DNA of 7,335 nt from Pseudarthrobacter sp. (GCA_013362385.1 JABFWC010000205.1:1-7335), one strand, 5' to 3'. Counted from the first letter of the stretch, positions 1-6,243 are shown. Notes: generated from the letters alone by a model not told the origin. Made by a program: numbers and translations.

Positions 1-731
1 AGCCGATCCCGGGGGCTGCGGAGCTGATCCAGCGCTGGGTGGACACATCCAAGCGCTTCCTGGTGCTGACTAACAACTCCATCTTCACGCCCCGCGACCT
101 CGCTGCCCGCCTGCGCGCTTCGGGACTGGAGATTCCCGAAGAGAACATCTGGACCTCGGCCCTGGCCACGGCCCAGTTCCTGAAGGACCAGGTGTCCGCC
201 GGTGGCGCGGAATCCGGCAACCGCGCCTACACGATCGGCGAGGCAGGCCTCACGACGGCGCTGCATGAGGCAGGCTTCATCCTCACCGATCAGAACCCCG
301 ACTTCGTGGTGCTGGGCGAGACCCGCACCTACTCCTTCGAGGCAATCACCACCGCCATCCGCCTGATCCTCGCCGGCGCCCGCTTCATCGCCACCAATCC
401 GGATGCCACCGGCCCGTCGAAGGACGGCCCCATGCCCGCCACGGGCGCCATCGCCGCGCTGATCAGCAAGGCCACGGGCCGGGAACCCTACATTGTGGGC
501 AAGCCCAACCCCATGATGTTCCGCAGCGCGATGAACCAGATCGATGCCCACTCCGAAACCACCGCGATGATCGGGGACCGGATGGACACGGACATCATCG
601 CGGGCATGGAGGCGGGCCTGCACACGGTCCTGGTGCTCAGCGGCATCACGCACAAGGACGACATCGCAGCCTTCCCGTTCCGGCCCAACCAGGTGCTGAA
701 CTCGGTGGCGGACCTCAAGAACCAGATCTAG
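1..731 (+). CDS. HAD-IIA family (NagD-like) phosphatase, N-terminus missing
   Basis: This is a haloacid dehalogenase-superfamily phosphatase of the NagD/4-nitrophenylphosphatase type, a cytoplasmic enzyme that hydrolyses small phosphate esters such as nucleotides or sugar phosphates; the true substrate is unknown. The reading frame is open from base 3, giving 242 visible residues. Seen motifs: TNNS (visible residues 23-26, HAD motif II), GKPNP with the motif III lysine at about 167, and IGDRMDTDI (about 190-198), which supplies the motif IV Mg-binding acidic residues and is followed by the family's AGMEAGL-type segment. The catalytic nucleophile motif (DxD near the N-terminus) lies before the window, so roughly 20-30 residues are missing. 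The GTG at 39 is internal, because recognisable family sequence (PGAAELIQRW) precedes it. The stop codon overlaps that of the converging hydrolase gene by four bases. Family call is firm; substrate is not. Confidence 0.93.
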   Translation, partial: PIPGAAELIQRWVDTSKRFLVLTNNSIFTPRDLAARLRASGLEIPEENIWTSALATAQFLKDQVSAGGAESGNRAYTIGEAGLTTALHEAGFILTDQNPDFVVLGETRTYSFEAITTAIRLILAGARFIATNPDATGPSKDGPMPATGAIAALISKATGREPYIVGKPNPMMFRSAMNQIDAHSETTAMIGDRMDTDIIAGMEAGLHTVLVLSGITHKDDIAAFPFRPNQVLNSVADLKNQI

Positions 732-1768
732 AAGATACTCACCCTGGACCCGCCGCGGGGCAGCGGCACGAACTCGTCCAGCAGGTTCGTCAGCAGCGGC
801 CGGTAGATCTGCGGGTTCCAGCCCGGGCTGGCATGCGCCGGCGCGGCACCGGTGGTCTGCAGGTTGCTGGAGACCATGTTGTCCTTGAAGACCACAGCCC
901 AGGTTTCCACCGCTGTCTCGTACGACACTGTCTGGTCCTTGGGATTGCCGATGTAGGCCATTTTTGCCGTTCCAAGCTTCCCGGCGAACTGGCTGCCGTC
1001 GAAGTGGTAGATATACGCGGATTCGGTCTGGACCAGCACGCTCGACGGCGCAATCGGGGAGAGCTGCTCGAGCGTCTGGTCCAGGATCTGCCGCCAGCTC
1101 CGTTCATCCTTGTGGATAATCCGTTCCCCCAGTTCGTACCCTCCGCGGAGGGTGGACGGGAACCGGAAGCCGCGCTCGTACAGGAACACGACGCCGTCGA
1201 ACCAGCTCTGGTCCAGCACGTCATGGGCGCTGTACGGACTGCAGTCCAGGACGATGAACTGCACCTGCACGCCGTGGGCCGCCAGGAGCCGGGCAGCCAC
1301 CTGCGTTGCGAGCATTCCGCCAAAACTGTGCCCGTAAAAGAACAGCTTGGTGATCTTCTCGGCGGAGATGTAGTCGACGATCGCATTGACCACCTCGTTG
1401 ATGTTCAGGCCGAGGTTTGAATAGCCGACGGCGGCGAGCCGGGCACGCTTGTTCAGCGCGCCGCGGAGCGTGTTCAGGATCCACTGCGCCTCCTCCCAGC
1501 TGGTCTTGTACCCGGGGAAAAGGAACCAGCTGGCGTCCGGGTAGTAGGCGTCGGCGAAATCGTCCGCAACGGGCAGGATCTTCGTGACGCGCCGCTGCGA
1601 CTGGACCTCGCGGGTGAGCAGCATGTCCGCTGCCAGCAGCGAGGCGGCCCCCGCGCCGCCAAGGAAGGTACGGCGCGAAAAGCGTTTGAGGGCAGCCGCC
1701 TCCGACAGGAGCCGGGCCTGGGGGGTCCCGCGCCGGTCCTGCGGATTCACTTCTCCCTCAAACGGCAC
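728..1768 (-). CDS. Tat-exported alpha/beta hydrolase
   Basis: Predicted 346-residue hydrolase carried out of the cytoplasm by the twin-arginine pathway. Seen: a Tat motif SRRTFLGG at residues 31-38 followed by a short hydrophobic stretch (about 35-51), then an alpha/beta-hydrolase body with the nucleophile elbow GHSFGG at 146-151 (Ser148). Asp278 (in NPKDQT) and His312 (in PAHASPGW) are plausible partners of the catalytic triad, by position only. The protein resembles esterase/thioesterase-like folds, but the substrate cannot be named. No clear Ala-x-Ala cleavage site is visible, so it may stay membrane-anchored. Start choice: the GTG at 1768 has no good ribosome-binding site, but a TACGTT -10 box lies six bases upstream, which fits a leaderless mRNA beginning at this GTG; a GTG six codons in is the alternative. 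Its stop overlaps the HAD gene's stop at CTAG (728-731). The STAS-like gene lies 69 bases upstream on the same strand. Confidence 0.85.
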   Translation of the reverse strand: MPFEGEVNPQDRRGTPQARLLSEAAALKRFSRRTFLGGAGAASLLAADMLLTREVQSQRRVTKILPVADDFADAYYPDASWFLFPGYKTSWEEAQWILNTLRGALNKRARLAAVGYSNLGLNINEVVNAIVDYISAEKITKLFFYGHSFGGMLATQVAARLLAAHGVQVQFIVLDCSPYSAHDVLDQSWFDGVVFLYERGFRFPSTLRGGYELGERIIHKDERSWRQILDQTLEQLSPIAPSSVLVQTESAYIYHFDGSQFAGKLGTAKMAYIGNPKDQTVSYETAVETWAVVFKDNMVSSNLQTTGAAPAHASPGWNPQIYRPLLTNLLDEFVPLPRGGSRVSIF

Positions 1769-1774
1769 ACCACT

Positions 1775-1805
1775 AACGTAGGCACACTGGAAGATACCGC
1801 CGCAA
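1775..1805 (-). promoter_or_regulatory. Putative leaderless promoter of the Tat hydrolase gene
   Basis: On the minus strand TTGCGG (1805-1800) and TACGTT (1780-1775) are spaced by 19 bases. The -10 box ends six bases before the GTG at 1768, so transcription would start at or next to the start codon. Leaderless GTG/ATG transcripts are common in actinobacteria. The -35 match is weak and the spacing long, so this rests mainly on the -10 position. Confidence 0.45.
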
Positions 1806-1837
1806 GGAGCGGGGCGTAACCATTCGGCGACGCCGGA

Positions 1838-2458
1838 TCAGCTGGCCGCCTGGCCCTCCGCGGCCGGGAAGGGCGCCTGGGGTTCCTGCTGGCGGCGAAG
1901 GATTTCAAGGCCGATGTCGTTGTACCGGCCCAGCAGGTCCGCGCCGTCGAGGGCCTGCGGAATGTCCAGCAGGGCGAAGAGGGAGTCGCTGGCCGCCAGC
2001 AGTTCTTTGTCAGAATAGTCGCTGAGCGGGCGGCCGTAGAGGTCTGTCAGGAGGACGCCGGGCTCCTGCCAGGGCCGCTCCGCAAAGTCGCTGGCCGCGA
2101 AAAGGCCCGTCACGCCGACTTCCAACAGGAGCGGCGTCCTTTGCGCGGATGCTTCCGGGGCGGGGTCGTACACCGCGTCGGTGAGTTGCAGGGATACGAC
2201 GGCACGGGAAGCGCCGGGCAGCGAATTGATGTCCAAGGCGTTGAGGTCGCTGCGGAGCCCGGCCAGCGCAGAGGACTCGACAAGGGCAGCCTGGGAAAGG
2301 TCTACGCAGATGGGGCAGCGGATGCCCATCCGCCGGACGCGCCGGATGATGTGGACAAGTTCAACACGGGTGCTGTGCTGAAGTGTCCCCCGGACGTCGA
2401 TCCGGACGATGTCCCCGGGGACATCAAGGTTAACGAGTGCGTCTAGCGCGGGGTCCAT
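1838..2458 (-). CDS. STAS-like (anti-sigma-factor antagonist type) protein
   Basis: A 206-residue cytoplasmic protein. Residues about 12-75 follow the STAS pattern: a strand (IVRIDVRGTL), a helix, then the strand-turn ICVDLSQAALVESSALAGL (50-68). The last part matches the DSSGL site of SpoIIAA-like antagonists, where the first serine is the phosphorylation site; here this would be Ser62, preceded by Glu61 instead of the usual Asp. STAS proteins of this kind switch partners with anti-sigma kinases. The C-terminal half (about 105-206) includes LLTDLYGRPLSDYSD and a helical segment and matches nothing I recognise. Start: ATG at 2458 with GGAG (2467-2464) five bases upstream. It lies 81 bases downstream of the GAF-ANTAR gene on the same strand, suggesting co-regulation, though a possible promoter sits between them. 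The gene is real; the STAS assignment is from motif reading only. Confidence 0.8.
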   Translation of the reverse strand: MDPALDALVNLDVPGDIVRIDVRGTLQHSTRVELVHIIRRVRRMGIRCPICVDLSQAALVESSALAGLRSDLNALDINSLPGASRAVVSLQLTDAVYDPAPEASAQRTPLLLEVGVTGLFAASDFAERPWQEPGVLLTDLYGRPLSDYSDKELLAASDSLFALLDIPQALDGADLLGRYNDIGLEILRRQQEPQAPFPAAEGQAAS

Positions 2459-2481
2459 AGGTACTCCAAAAGAGGTCTATG

Positions 2482-2538
2482 GCCGACGGCTCAACCTCGG
2501 CAAGCCTAACCCGCCGGGCGGCAGCAGACAAGCCGCCG
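2482..2538 (-). other. Two small tandem stem-loops between GAF-ANTAR and STAS-like genes
   Basis: Stem 1 pairs 2533-2538 with 2519-2524 (6 bp with one G-U on the minus-strand RNA), and its loop can close to UUGUCU. Stem 2 pairs 2497-2501 with 2482-2486 (5 bp) around a 10-base loop. Two adjacent hairpins in a leader next to an ANTAR gene recall the dual-hairpin targets of ANTAR proteins. However, neither loop is a hexaloop with the A1/G4 pattern those targets usually show. Stem 1 starts two bases after the GAF-ANTAR stop and could instead be a weak terminator. Confidence 0.3.
2503..2531 (-). promoter_or_regulatory. Putative promoter of the STAS-like gene
   Basis: Minus-strand TTGTCT (2531-2526) and TAGGCT (2508-2503) are separated by 17 bases, just after the stop of the GAF-ANTAR gene. 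The predicted start near 2496 gives a leader of about 38 bases containing the GGAG site. The same -10 hexamer, TAGGCT, occurs in the CoA-transferase promoter in this window. It could be chance in GC-rich DNA. Confidence 0.35.
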
Positions 2539-2539
2539 G

Positions 2540-3307
2540 TCAGGCGGTGCTGCTCCGGGGAACATCGGACGGTTCCTGGTAGTGGGTGCGGGCACCTGTC
2601 CCGCCCACCGAATCCACCAGCGACCTGGCGATGTCCCGGAGCTTGGTGTTGCTGTTGCTGGAGGCCTCGGTGAGGATTCGGGCCGCGGCTTCCTGGCTGC
2701 AGCGGTTCTGCGCCATCACGATGCCTATGGCGATGTCGATGATGGTCCGCGATTCCAGGGTGGCACGAAGGTTCGCGGCGCTGTCGGTGTGCAGCGAGAA
2801 CCGCACGGCCAGGCGCAGCGCCTCCGAGATTTCGCGGGTGAAGTCACGGGCCCTGGCTGCCGCCGCGCCGTCGAACTTGTGCGGAACGTCGGAGTACAGG
2901 TTGAGTGCGGCCTTGGCCTCGCCCTGGAGGCTGAAGGGCAGGGAGAGCACGGAGCGCAATCCGTGCGAGGCGACGGCGGCCGCGTAGTCCGGTCCCCATC
3001 GGTCCTCCTGGAACAGGTCCGGAACGTGCACTTCACGCTCCTCCTGCGCCGCGGTGAGGCAGGGGCCCTGGGCAAGGGAGTACTGAATCTCGTCGACTTC
3101 CCGCGCAGAGTCGCTGCTCCAGCCGATGGTGGCAGCCTTGCGGTCCCGGAGCAGCGTGATGCCGCACAGGGCGTCGTCGCCGTCGCCCGCCATCTGGTGC
3201 GCGGAGAACCGCGCCAGCTGGTTGAGGAACTCCTCGAAATCGGCACTTTCCAGGATGAGGTTCTGGACCTGGTCGGTGGCGCTCAAGGCCTTGTTGGGAG
3301 GGAGCAT
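2540..3307 (-). CDS. GAF and ANTAR domain-containing regulator
   Basis: A 255-residue soluble regulator. Residues about 15-168 form a GAF sensor domain, with the typical GPCLTA (81-86), a DLFQEDRW turn (97-104) and RSVLSLPF (118-125). Residues about 175-234 form an ANTAR RNA-binding domain: LESRTIIDIAIGIVMAQ, NRCSQEAAARIL and SNTKLRDIARSLV follow the three-helix pattern. ANTAR proteins act as antiterminators, binding paired hairpins in nascent mRNA so that RNA polymerase reads through. The ligand of the GAF domain and the RNA target are unknown. No kinase or receiver domain is present, so it is probably controlled by a small molecule or partner rather than by phosphorylation. Start: ATG at 3307 with GGAG (3321-3318) ten bases upstream, a slightly long spacing. 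A promoter overlapping the pyrE terminator precedes it, and the STAS-like gene follows after 81 bases. Confidence 0.93.
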   Translation of the reverse strand: MLPPNKALSATDQVQNLILESADFEEFLNQLARFSAHQMAGDGDDALCGITLLRDRKAATIGWSSDSAREVDEIQYSLAQGPCLTAAQEEREVHVPDLFQEDRWGPDYAAAVASHGLRSVLSLPFSLQGEAKAALNLYSDVPHKFDGAAAARARDFTREISEALRLAVRFSLHTDSAANLRATLESRTIIDIAIGIVMAQNRCSQEAAARILTEASSNSNTKLRDIARSLVDSVGGTGARTHYQEPSDVPRSSTA

Positions 3308-3345
3308 GCTGGCAGGTCTCCAAGGGACGGAAGGGGGTAAAGCAG

Positions 3346-3374
3346 ATCATAAAGCAGCCCGGCCACCGACCCAA
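3346..3374 (-). promoter_or_regulatory. Putative promoter of the GAF-ANTAR gene
   Basis: Minus-strand TTGGGT (3374-3369), a 17-base spacer and TATGAT (3351-3346) form a good sigma-70-type match. Transcription would start near 3339, leaving a leader of about 31 bases. The -35 box lies in the loop of the upstream terminator hairpin and the spacer includes one arm of its stem. Confidence 0.5.
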
Positions 3375-3390
3375 GGGCCGGTAGCCGGGC
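3357..3390 (-). terminator. Intrinsic terminator downstream of pyrE
   Basis: Bases 3379-3390 pair with 3357-3368 to give a 12-bp GC-rich stem (one G-U in the minus-strand RNA) and a 10-base loop. It starts 24 bases after the pyrE stop and is followed on the minus strand by the moderately U-rich tract TGCTTTATGATCTGCTTT. It would insulate pyrE from the GAF-ANTAR gene. Confidence 0.65.
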
Positions 3391-3413
3391 GGCGGCGTGC
3401 GCAGTCAAGCGGG

Positions 3414-3998
3414 CTAGGCGAGTCCCAGTTCGTCCTTGCCGAAGGCGTACAGGTAGGGCACCCCGGTTTCGGCTTCGATCTTTTCCTTGGCGCCGGTATC
3501 GCGGTCCACGATCACTGCCACCGCCACCACGTTGCCGCCGGCTTTGCGCACGCCCTCGACGGCGGTCAGCGCCGAACCGCCTGTGGTGGACGTGTCCTCC
3601 AGCACCAGCACCTTGCGCCCCTCAACGGACGGCCCTTCCACCTGGCGGCCCATGCCATAGGACTTCTGGGCCTTGCGAACCACGAACGCGTCCACGTTCC
3701 GGCCGGCGTCAACGGCGGCGTGCATCACGGCAGTGCCGACCGGGTCGGCACCCATAGTGAGCCCGCCGGCGCACTCGAACTCGATGCCGGCCTCGTCCGC
3801 AAGGGCCAGCATTACCTGGCCCACCAGCTTGGAGGCTTCATGGTGCAGCGTGATACGGCGCAGGTCGATGTAGTAGTCCGCCTCGGCCCCGCTGGAGAGG
3901 ATTACCTTGCCGCGGACCACGGCGAGTTCCTTGATCAGTTCGAGCAATCGGGCGCGGGCAGCGGCAGTGTCTACGGCCGTGTCAGTGGGGGAAGTCAT
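3414..3998 (-). CDS. pyrE: Orotate phosphoribosyltransferase (internal start of the long ORF)
   Basis: PyrE transfers the phosphoribosyl group of PRPP to orotate to make OMP, the fifth step of de novo UMP synthesis, in the cytoplasm. From the ATG at 3998 the protein is 194 residues, a normal length for the family. Seen: SSGAEADYYIDLRR (35-48), the flexible catalytic loop around RKAQKSYGMGRQ (108-119, with Lys109 and Lys112), and the PRPP-binding motif VLVLEDTSTTGGS (130-142). Function is clear. There is no stop codon between this gene and the upstream monooxygenase frame, so PyrE could be made as a fusion, separately from this ATG, or both. A GGAG (4005-4002) lies only three bases before the ATG, which is short for independent initiation. 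The ATG is overlapped by TGA in another frame (ATGA), a layout typical of coupled genes. A terminator hairpin follows. Confidence 0.92.
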   Translation of the reverse strand: MTSPTDTAVDTAAARARLLELIKELAVVRGKVILSSGAEADYYIDLRRITLHHEASKLVGQVMLALADEAGIEFECAGGLTMGADPVGTAVMHAAVDAGRNVDAFVVRKAQKSYGMGRQVEGPSVEGRKVLVLEDTSTTGGSALTAVEGVRKAGGNVVAVAVIVDRDTGAKEKIEAETGVPYLYAFGKDELGLA

Positions 3999-5291
3999 GG
4001 GCTCCAGTTTAGTCGGTGGCGGGGCGGGAGCCCGGCGGGCGAACGCGGGCGCATGCTCCGGCCGCGGCCCGAAGCCGATCACCCGGGGCAGGACCCGCCG
4101 CACCACGGGATTATGGCGCAGGATGAGGAAAAGGAGGCGTCGCCAGCTGAACGCTGCCCCCGCGCCCTTGCCTGCCAGCAGGTCCCCGGACAGTCTCCCG
4201 GCAAACAGCGGCACGAAGATCACGCGGTGCAGAAGCCGCTGGACCGCCTGGACGGCAACCGTGGGCATGCGCCGGCGGCGCTGCACGGCGGCCAGGGTCT
4301 TCTCCGCCACCCTGCCCCTAAGCAGGTCCGGCGCCAGCCGGGCGGCCGCGGCCACGGCGTCCTGGATGGCGAGGTTGATCCCCACCCCGCCCACGGGCGA
4401 CATCGCGTGGGCAGCGTCGCCAATGCACAGGAAACCGTCCACGTACCAGCGCCGCAGCCGGCCGAGCCGGACGTCCAGCCAGTGCAGGTCATCGAGCGAC
4501 CGGATGGAGTCCACCCGGTCGGCAAGGTCAGGGCGGAGGGCTGCCACGCGTTGCCGGAACCGTTCCACGCCTTCGGCACGGATCCGGGCATAGGCGCCTT
4601 TGGGGGCCAGGTAGCCCATCTGGTAGTAGTCGGTGCGGTTGAGGGCGATCATGGCATCGCGGTCCCCCACTGACGGGACCACCCCGGCTATTTCGCCGGA
4701 TTCCGAAGCACGGCGCGGGAGCTTGAACCACCAGGTGTCGAACGGCACCGGGTACTCCTTCGGATACAGCCCGGCCGCTTGGCGCAGCACGGACTTGCGG
4801 CCGTCCGCCGCCACCACGACGTCGGCGTGCAGCACCGCCTCGTGCCCCGACGCCGCGTAGCGCACCCCGGTGACCCGTCCGCCGTCGAACGCCAACCCCG
4901 TGGCCTCGTGCTCCATCAGGAGCGTGAAGCCCGGCTCGGCGCCGGCCCGGGACGCAAGGAAATTGAGGAGGTCCCATTGGGGCATCATCGCGACGTAGTT
5001 GTAGGGCGGCTTCAGGGATTCGAAATCCGCCAGTGTGACCAGGCCCGCACCCGGAATCGGAACCGCCACACCGCGCAGCCGGCTCTGGGGCAGTTTGCGG
5101 AATTCCCCGCCCAGGCCGAGTTCGTCGATCAGCCGGATGGTGGAGGGGTGGACGGTGTCGCCGCGGAAATCACGCAGGAAGTCGCTGTGCTTCTCCAGGA
5201 CCGCAACTTGCACCCCGGCCCGGGCCAGCAGCAGGCCAAGCACCATGCCCGCCGGGCCGCCGCCAACAACAGCACACCCCGTCCGCTCCAT
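3414..5291 (-). CDS. FAD-dependent monooxygenase (residues 1-431) in frame with PyrE (432-625)
   Basis: One uninterrupted 625-codon ORF. Residues 1 to about 415 are a PHBH-type FAD oxidoreductase: dinucleotide-binding GGGPAG (10-15), a long helix ending in the acidic VLEK (31-34), the DG motif in VVVAADGRKS (158-167), and the GD motif in IGDAAHAMSPVGGVGINLA (290-308). Such enzymes hydroxylate or epoxidise small, often aromatic, substrates using NAD(P)H and oxygen; the substrate here is unknown. The tail (415-431) is a proline/alanine-rich linker running straight into the normal start of PyrE. Homologous monooxygenases, as I know them, end near the RPEH segment (410-413), so the join looks recent or artificial: inserting one base in the C-rich run (4028-4021) would bring TAA at 4011-4009 into frame, and losing one would bring in the TGA overlapping the pyrE ATG. 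Start: ATG at 5291, with no clear ribosome-binding site but a -10 box six bases upstream. Enzyme class is firm; true fusion is uncertain. Confidence 0.8.
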   Translation of the reverse strand: MERTGCAVVGGGPAGMVLGLLLARAGVQVAVLEKHSDFLRDFRGDTVHPSTIRLIDELGLGGEFRKLPQSRLRGVAVPIPGAGLVTLADFESLKPPYNYVAMMPQWDLLNFLASRAGAEPGFTLLMEHEATGLAFDGGRVTGVRYAASGHEAVLHADVVVAADGRKSVLRQAAGLYPKEYPVPFDTWWFKLPRRASESGEIAGVVPSVGDRDAMIALNRTDYYQMGYLAPKGAYARIRAEGVERFRQRVAALRPDLADRVDSIRSLDDLHWLDVRLGRLRRWYVDGFLCIGDAAHAMSPVGGVGINLAIQDAVAAAARLAPDLLRGRVAEKTLAAVQRRRRMPTVAVQAVQRLLHRVIFVPLFAGRLSGDLLAGKGAGAAFSWRRLLFLILRHNPVVRRVLPRVIGFGPRPEHAPAFARRAPAPPPTKLEPMTSPTDTAVDTAAARARLLELIKELAVVRGKVILSSGAEADYYIDLRRITLHHEASKLVGQVMLALADEAGIEFECAGGLTMGADPVGTAVMHAAVDAGRNVDAFVVRKAQKSYGMGRQVEGPSVEGRKVLVLEDTSTTGGSALTAVEGVRKAGGNVVAVAVIVDRDTGAKEKIEAETGVPYLYAFGKDELGLA

Positions 5292-5297
5292 GCCTGT

Positions 5298-5303
5298 ACG
5301 CTA
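5298..5303 (-). promoter_or_regulatory. Putative leaderless -10 box of the monooxygenase-pyrE transcript
   Basis: Minus-strand TAGCGT (5303-5298) fits TANNNT and ends six bases before the ATG at 5291, placing the transcription start at the start codon. I see no convincing -35 box 16-19 bases further up, so the evidence is limited to the -10 position and the lack of a ribosome-binding site. Confidence 0.35.
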
Positions 5304-5329
5304 CGCCCCGCAACGCCCGGCCGGACCAG

Positions 5330-5359
5330 TTGAGGGTAGTAGACACCGCTGGCTAGTGT
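5330..5359 (+). promoter_or_regulatory. Putative leaderless promoter of nadE
   Basis: TTGAGG (5330-5335), an 18-base spacer and TAGTGT (5354-5359) precede the ATG at 5367 by seven bases, so the mRNA would begin at or next to the A of the start codon. No Shine-Dalgarno sequence is present, in keeping with a leaderless transcript. The GTG at 5358 overlaps the -10 box and so cannot be the start if this promoter is used. Confidence 0.5.
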
Positions 5360-5366
5360 GGACCAC

Positions 5367-6221
5367 ATGCGCGAACTCCAGGCCAAGATCATTGACGAAA
5401 TGGGCGTTCAGCCCCGGATCGATCCCGCGGGGGAGGTGCGCAAGCGCGTCGCGTTCCTCAAGGATTACCTGAAGGCCACCGGGACCAAGGGCTTCGTCCT
5501 GGGCATCTCCGGCGGCCTGGACTCCTCCCTCGCCGGAAAGCTGGCACAGCTGGCGGTGGATGAACTGGAGGCCGAAGGCGTCGAAGCGAACTTCGTTGCC
5601 GTCCGCCTGCCCTACGGCGTGCAGCACGATGAGGAGGACGCCCAGGCGGCCCTGGACTTCATCAAGGCCAAGACGGAATGGACCTTCAACATTTCCGCTG
5701 CCGTGGACGGTTTTGAGGAGGAGTTCGAAAAGACTGTGGGCTCGGAGATCTCCGACTTCCACAAGGGGAACACCAAGGCCCGCACCCGCATGATCGCCCA
5801 GTATGCGCTGGCCGGCGAGCACAACTATTTGGTGATCGGCACCGACCACGGCGCCGAGTCCGTGACCGGGTTCTTCACCAAGTACGGCGACGGCGGGGCG
5901 GACATCCTGCCGCTGTTCGGCCTGAACAAGCGGCAGAACCGTGCCCTGCTCGCTGAGCTCGGCGCTCCCGAGCGGGTCTCGGGGAAGGTGCCAACCGCTG
6001 ACCTGCTCGACGACCGGCCGGGACGCACCGACGAGGACGAGCTGGGCCTGACCTACGACCAGATCGACGACTACCTTGAAGGCCGGGACGTTCCGGAGGA
6101 GGTCGCCGAAGCGATCGAGCAGAAGTACCTGCGCACCCGCCACAAGCGCACCGTCCCGGTCACCATCTTCGATACCTGGTGGAAGCACGAGGGCCCGGAG
6201 GAGCCCCGTGCGGGACTGTAG
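5367..6221 (+). CDS. nadE: Ammonia-dependent NAD+ synthetase
   Basis: NadE catalyses the last step of NAD synthesis: deamido-NAD plus ammonia and ATP gives NAD, AMP and pyrophosphate, in the cytoplasm as a homodimer. The 284-residue protein matches the short bacterial form (E. coli NadE is 275 residues) and lacks the N-terminal glutaminase domain of the glutamine-dependent enzymes, so it should use free ammonia. Seen: the ATP pyrophosphatase P-loop SGGLDS (48-53), [14 protein letters not shown] (79-92), [20 protein letters not shown] (158-177), the [16 protein letters not shown] loop (212-227) and the conserved C-terminal [16 protein letters not shown] (258-273). Start: the ATG at 5367 gives an N-terminus ([17 protein letters not shown]) that lines up with E. 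coli NadE, and a -10 box lies seven bases upstream. The in-frame GTG at 5358 would add only three residues. It is transcribed divergently from the monooxygenase-pyrE ORF, with 75 bases between the starts. Confidence 0.96.
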   Translation: MRELQAKIIDEMGVQPRIDPAGEVRKRVAFLKDYLKATGTKGFVLGISGGLDSSLAGKLAQLAVDELEAEGVEANFVAVRLPYGVQHDEEDAQAALDFIKAKTEWTFNISAAVDGFEEEFEKTVGSEISDFHKGNTKARTRMIAQYALAGEHNYLVIGTDHGAESVTGFFTKYGDGGADILPLFGLNKRQNRALLAELGAPERVSGKVPTADLLDDRPGRTDEDELGLTYDQIDDYLEGRDVPEEVAEAIEQKYLRTRHKRTVPVTIFDTWWKHEGPEEPRAGL

Positions 6222-6243
6222 CCGGTCGCAATAGCCCACTTTT

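Noticed and set aside
39..41. GTG at 39 as the start of the HAD phosphatase
   Set aside because: The frame is open to the window edge and codes for family sequence upstream, so the gene is cut by the window rather than starting here.
1811..1837. A terminator between the STAS-like gene and the hydrolase gene
   Set aside because: Only tiny 4-bp hairpins (around CGGCGTCGCCG) with no U tract are present.
3126..4673. A 515-codon open frame on the + strand opposite pyrE and the monooxygenase
   Set aside because: It is antisense to two clearly recognisable enzymes, its translation is low-complexity (Gly/His/Pro/Arg rich) with no domain, and such frames are common opposite high-GC genes.
5358..5360. 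GTG at 5358 as the nadE start
   Set aside because: It overlaps the likely -10 box, and the ATG at 5367 fits the N-terminus of known NadE proteins.
5341..5366. A possible operator for an NAD-responsive repressor before nadE
   Set aside because: ACACC and AGTGT form only a short imperfect repeat around the -10 box, no better than chance.
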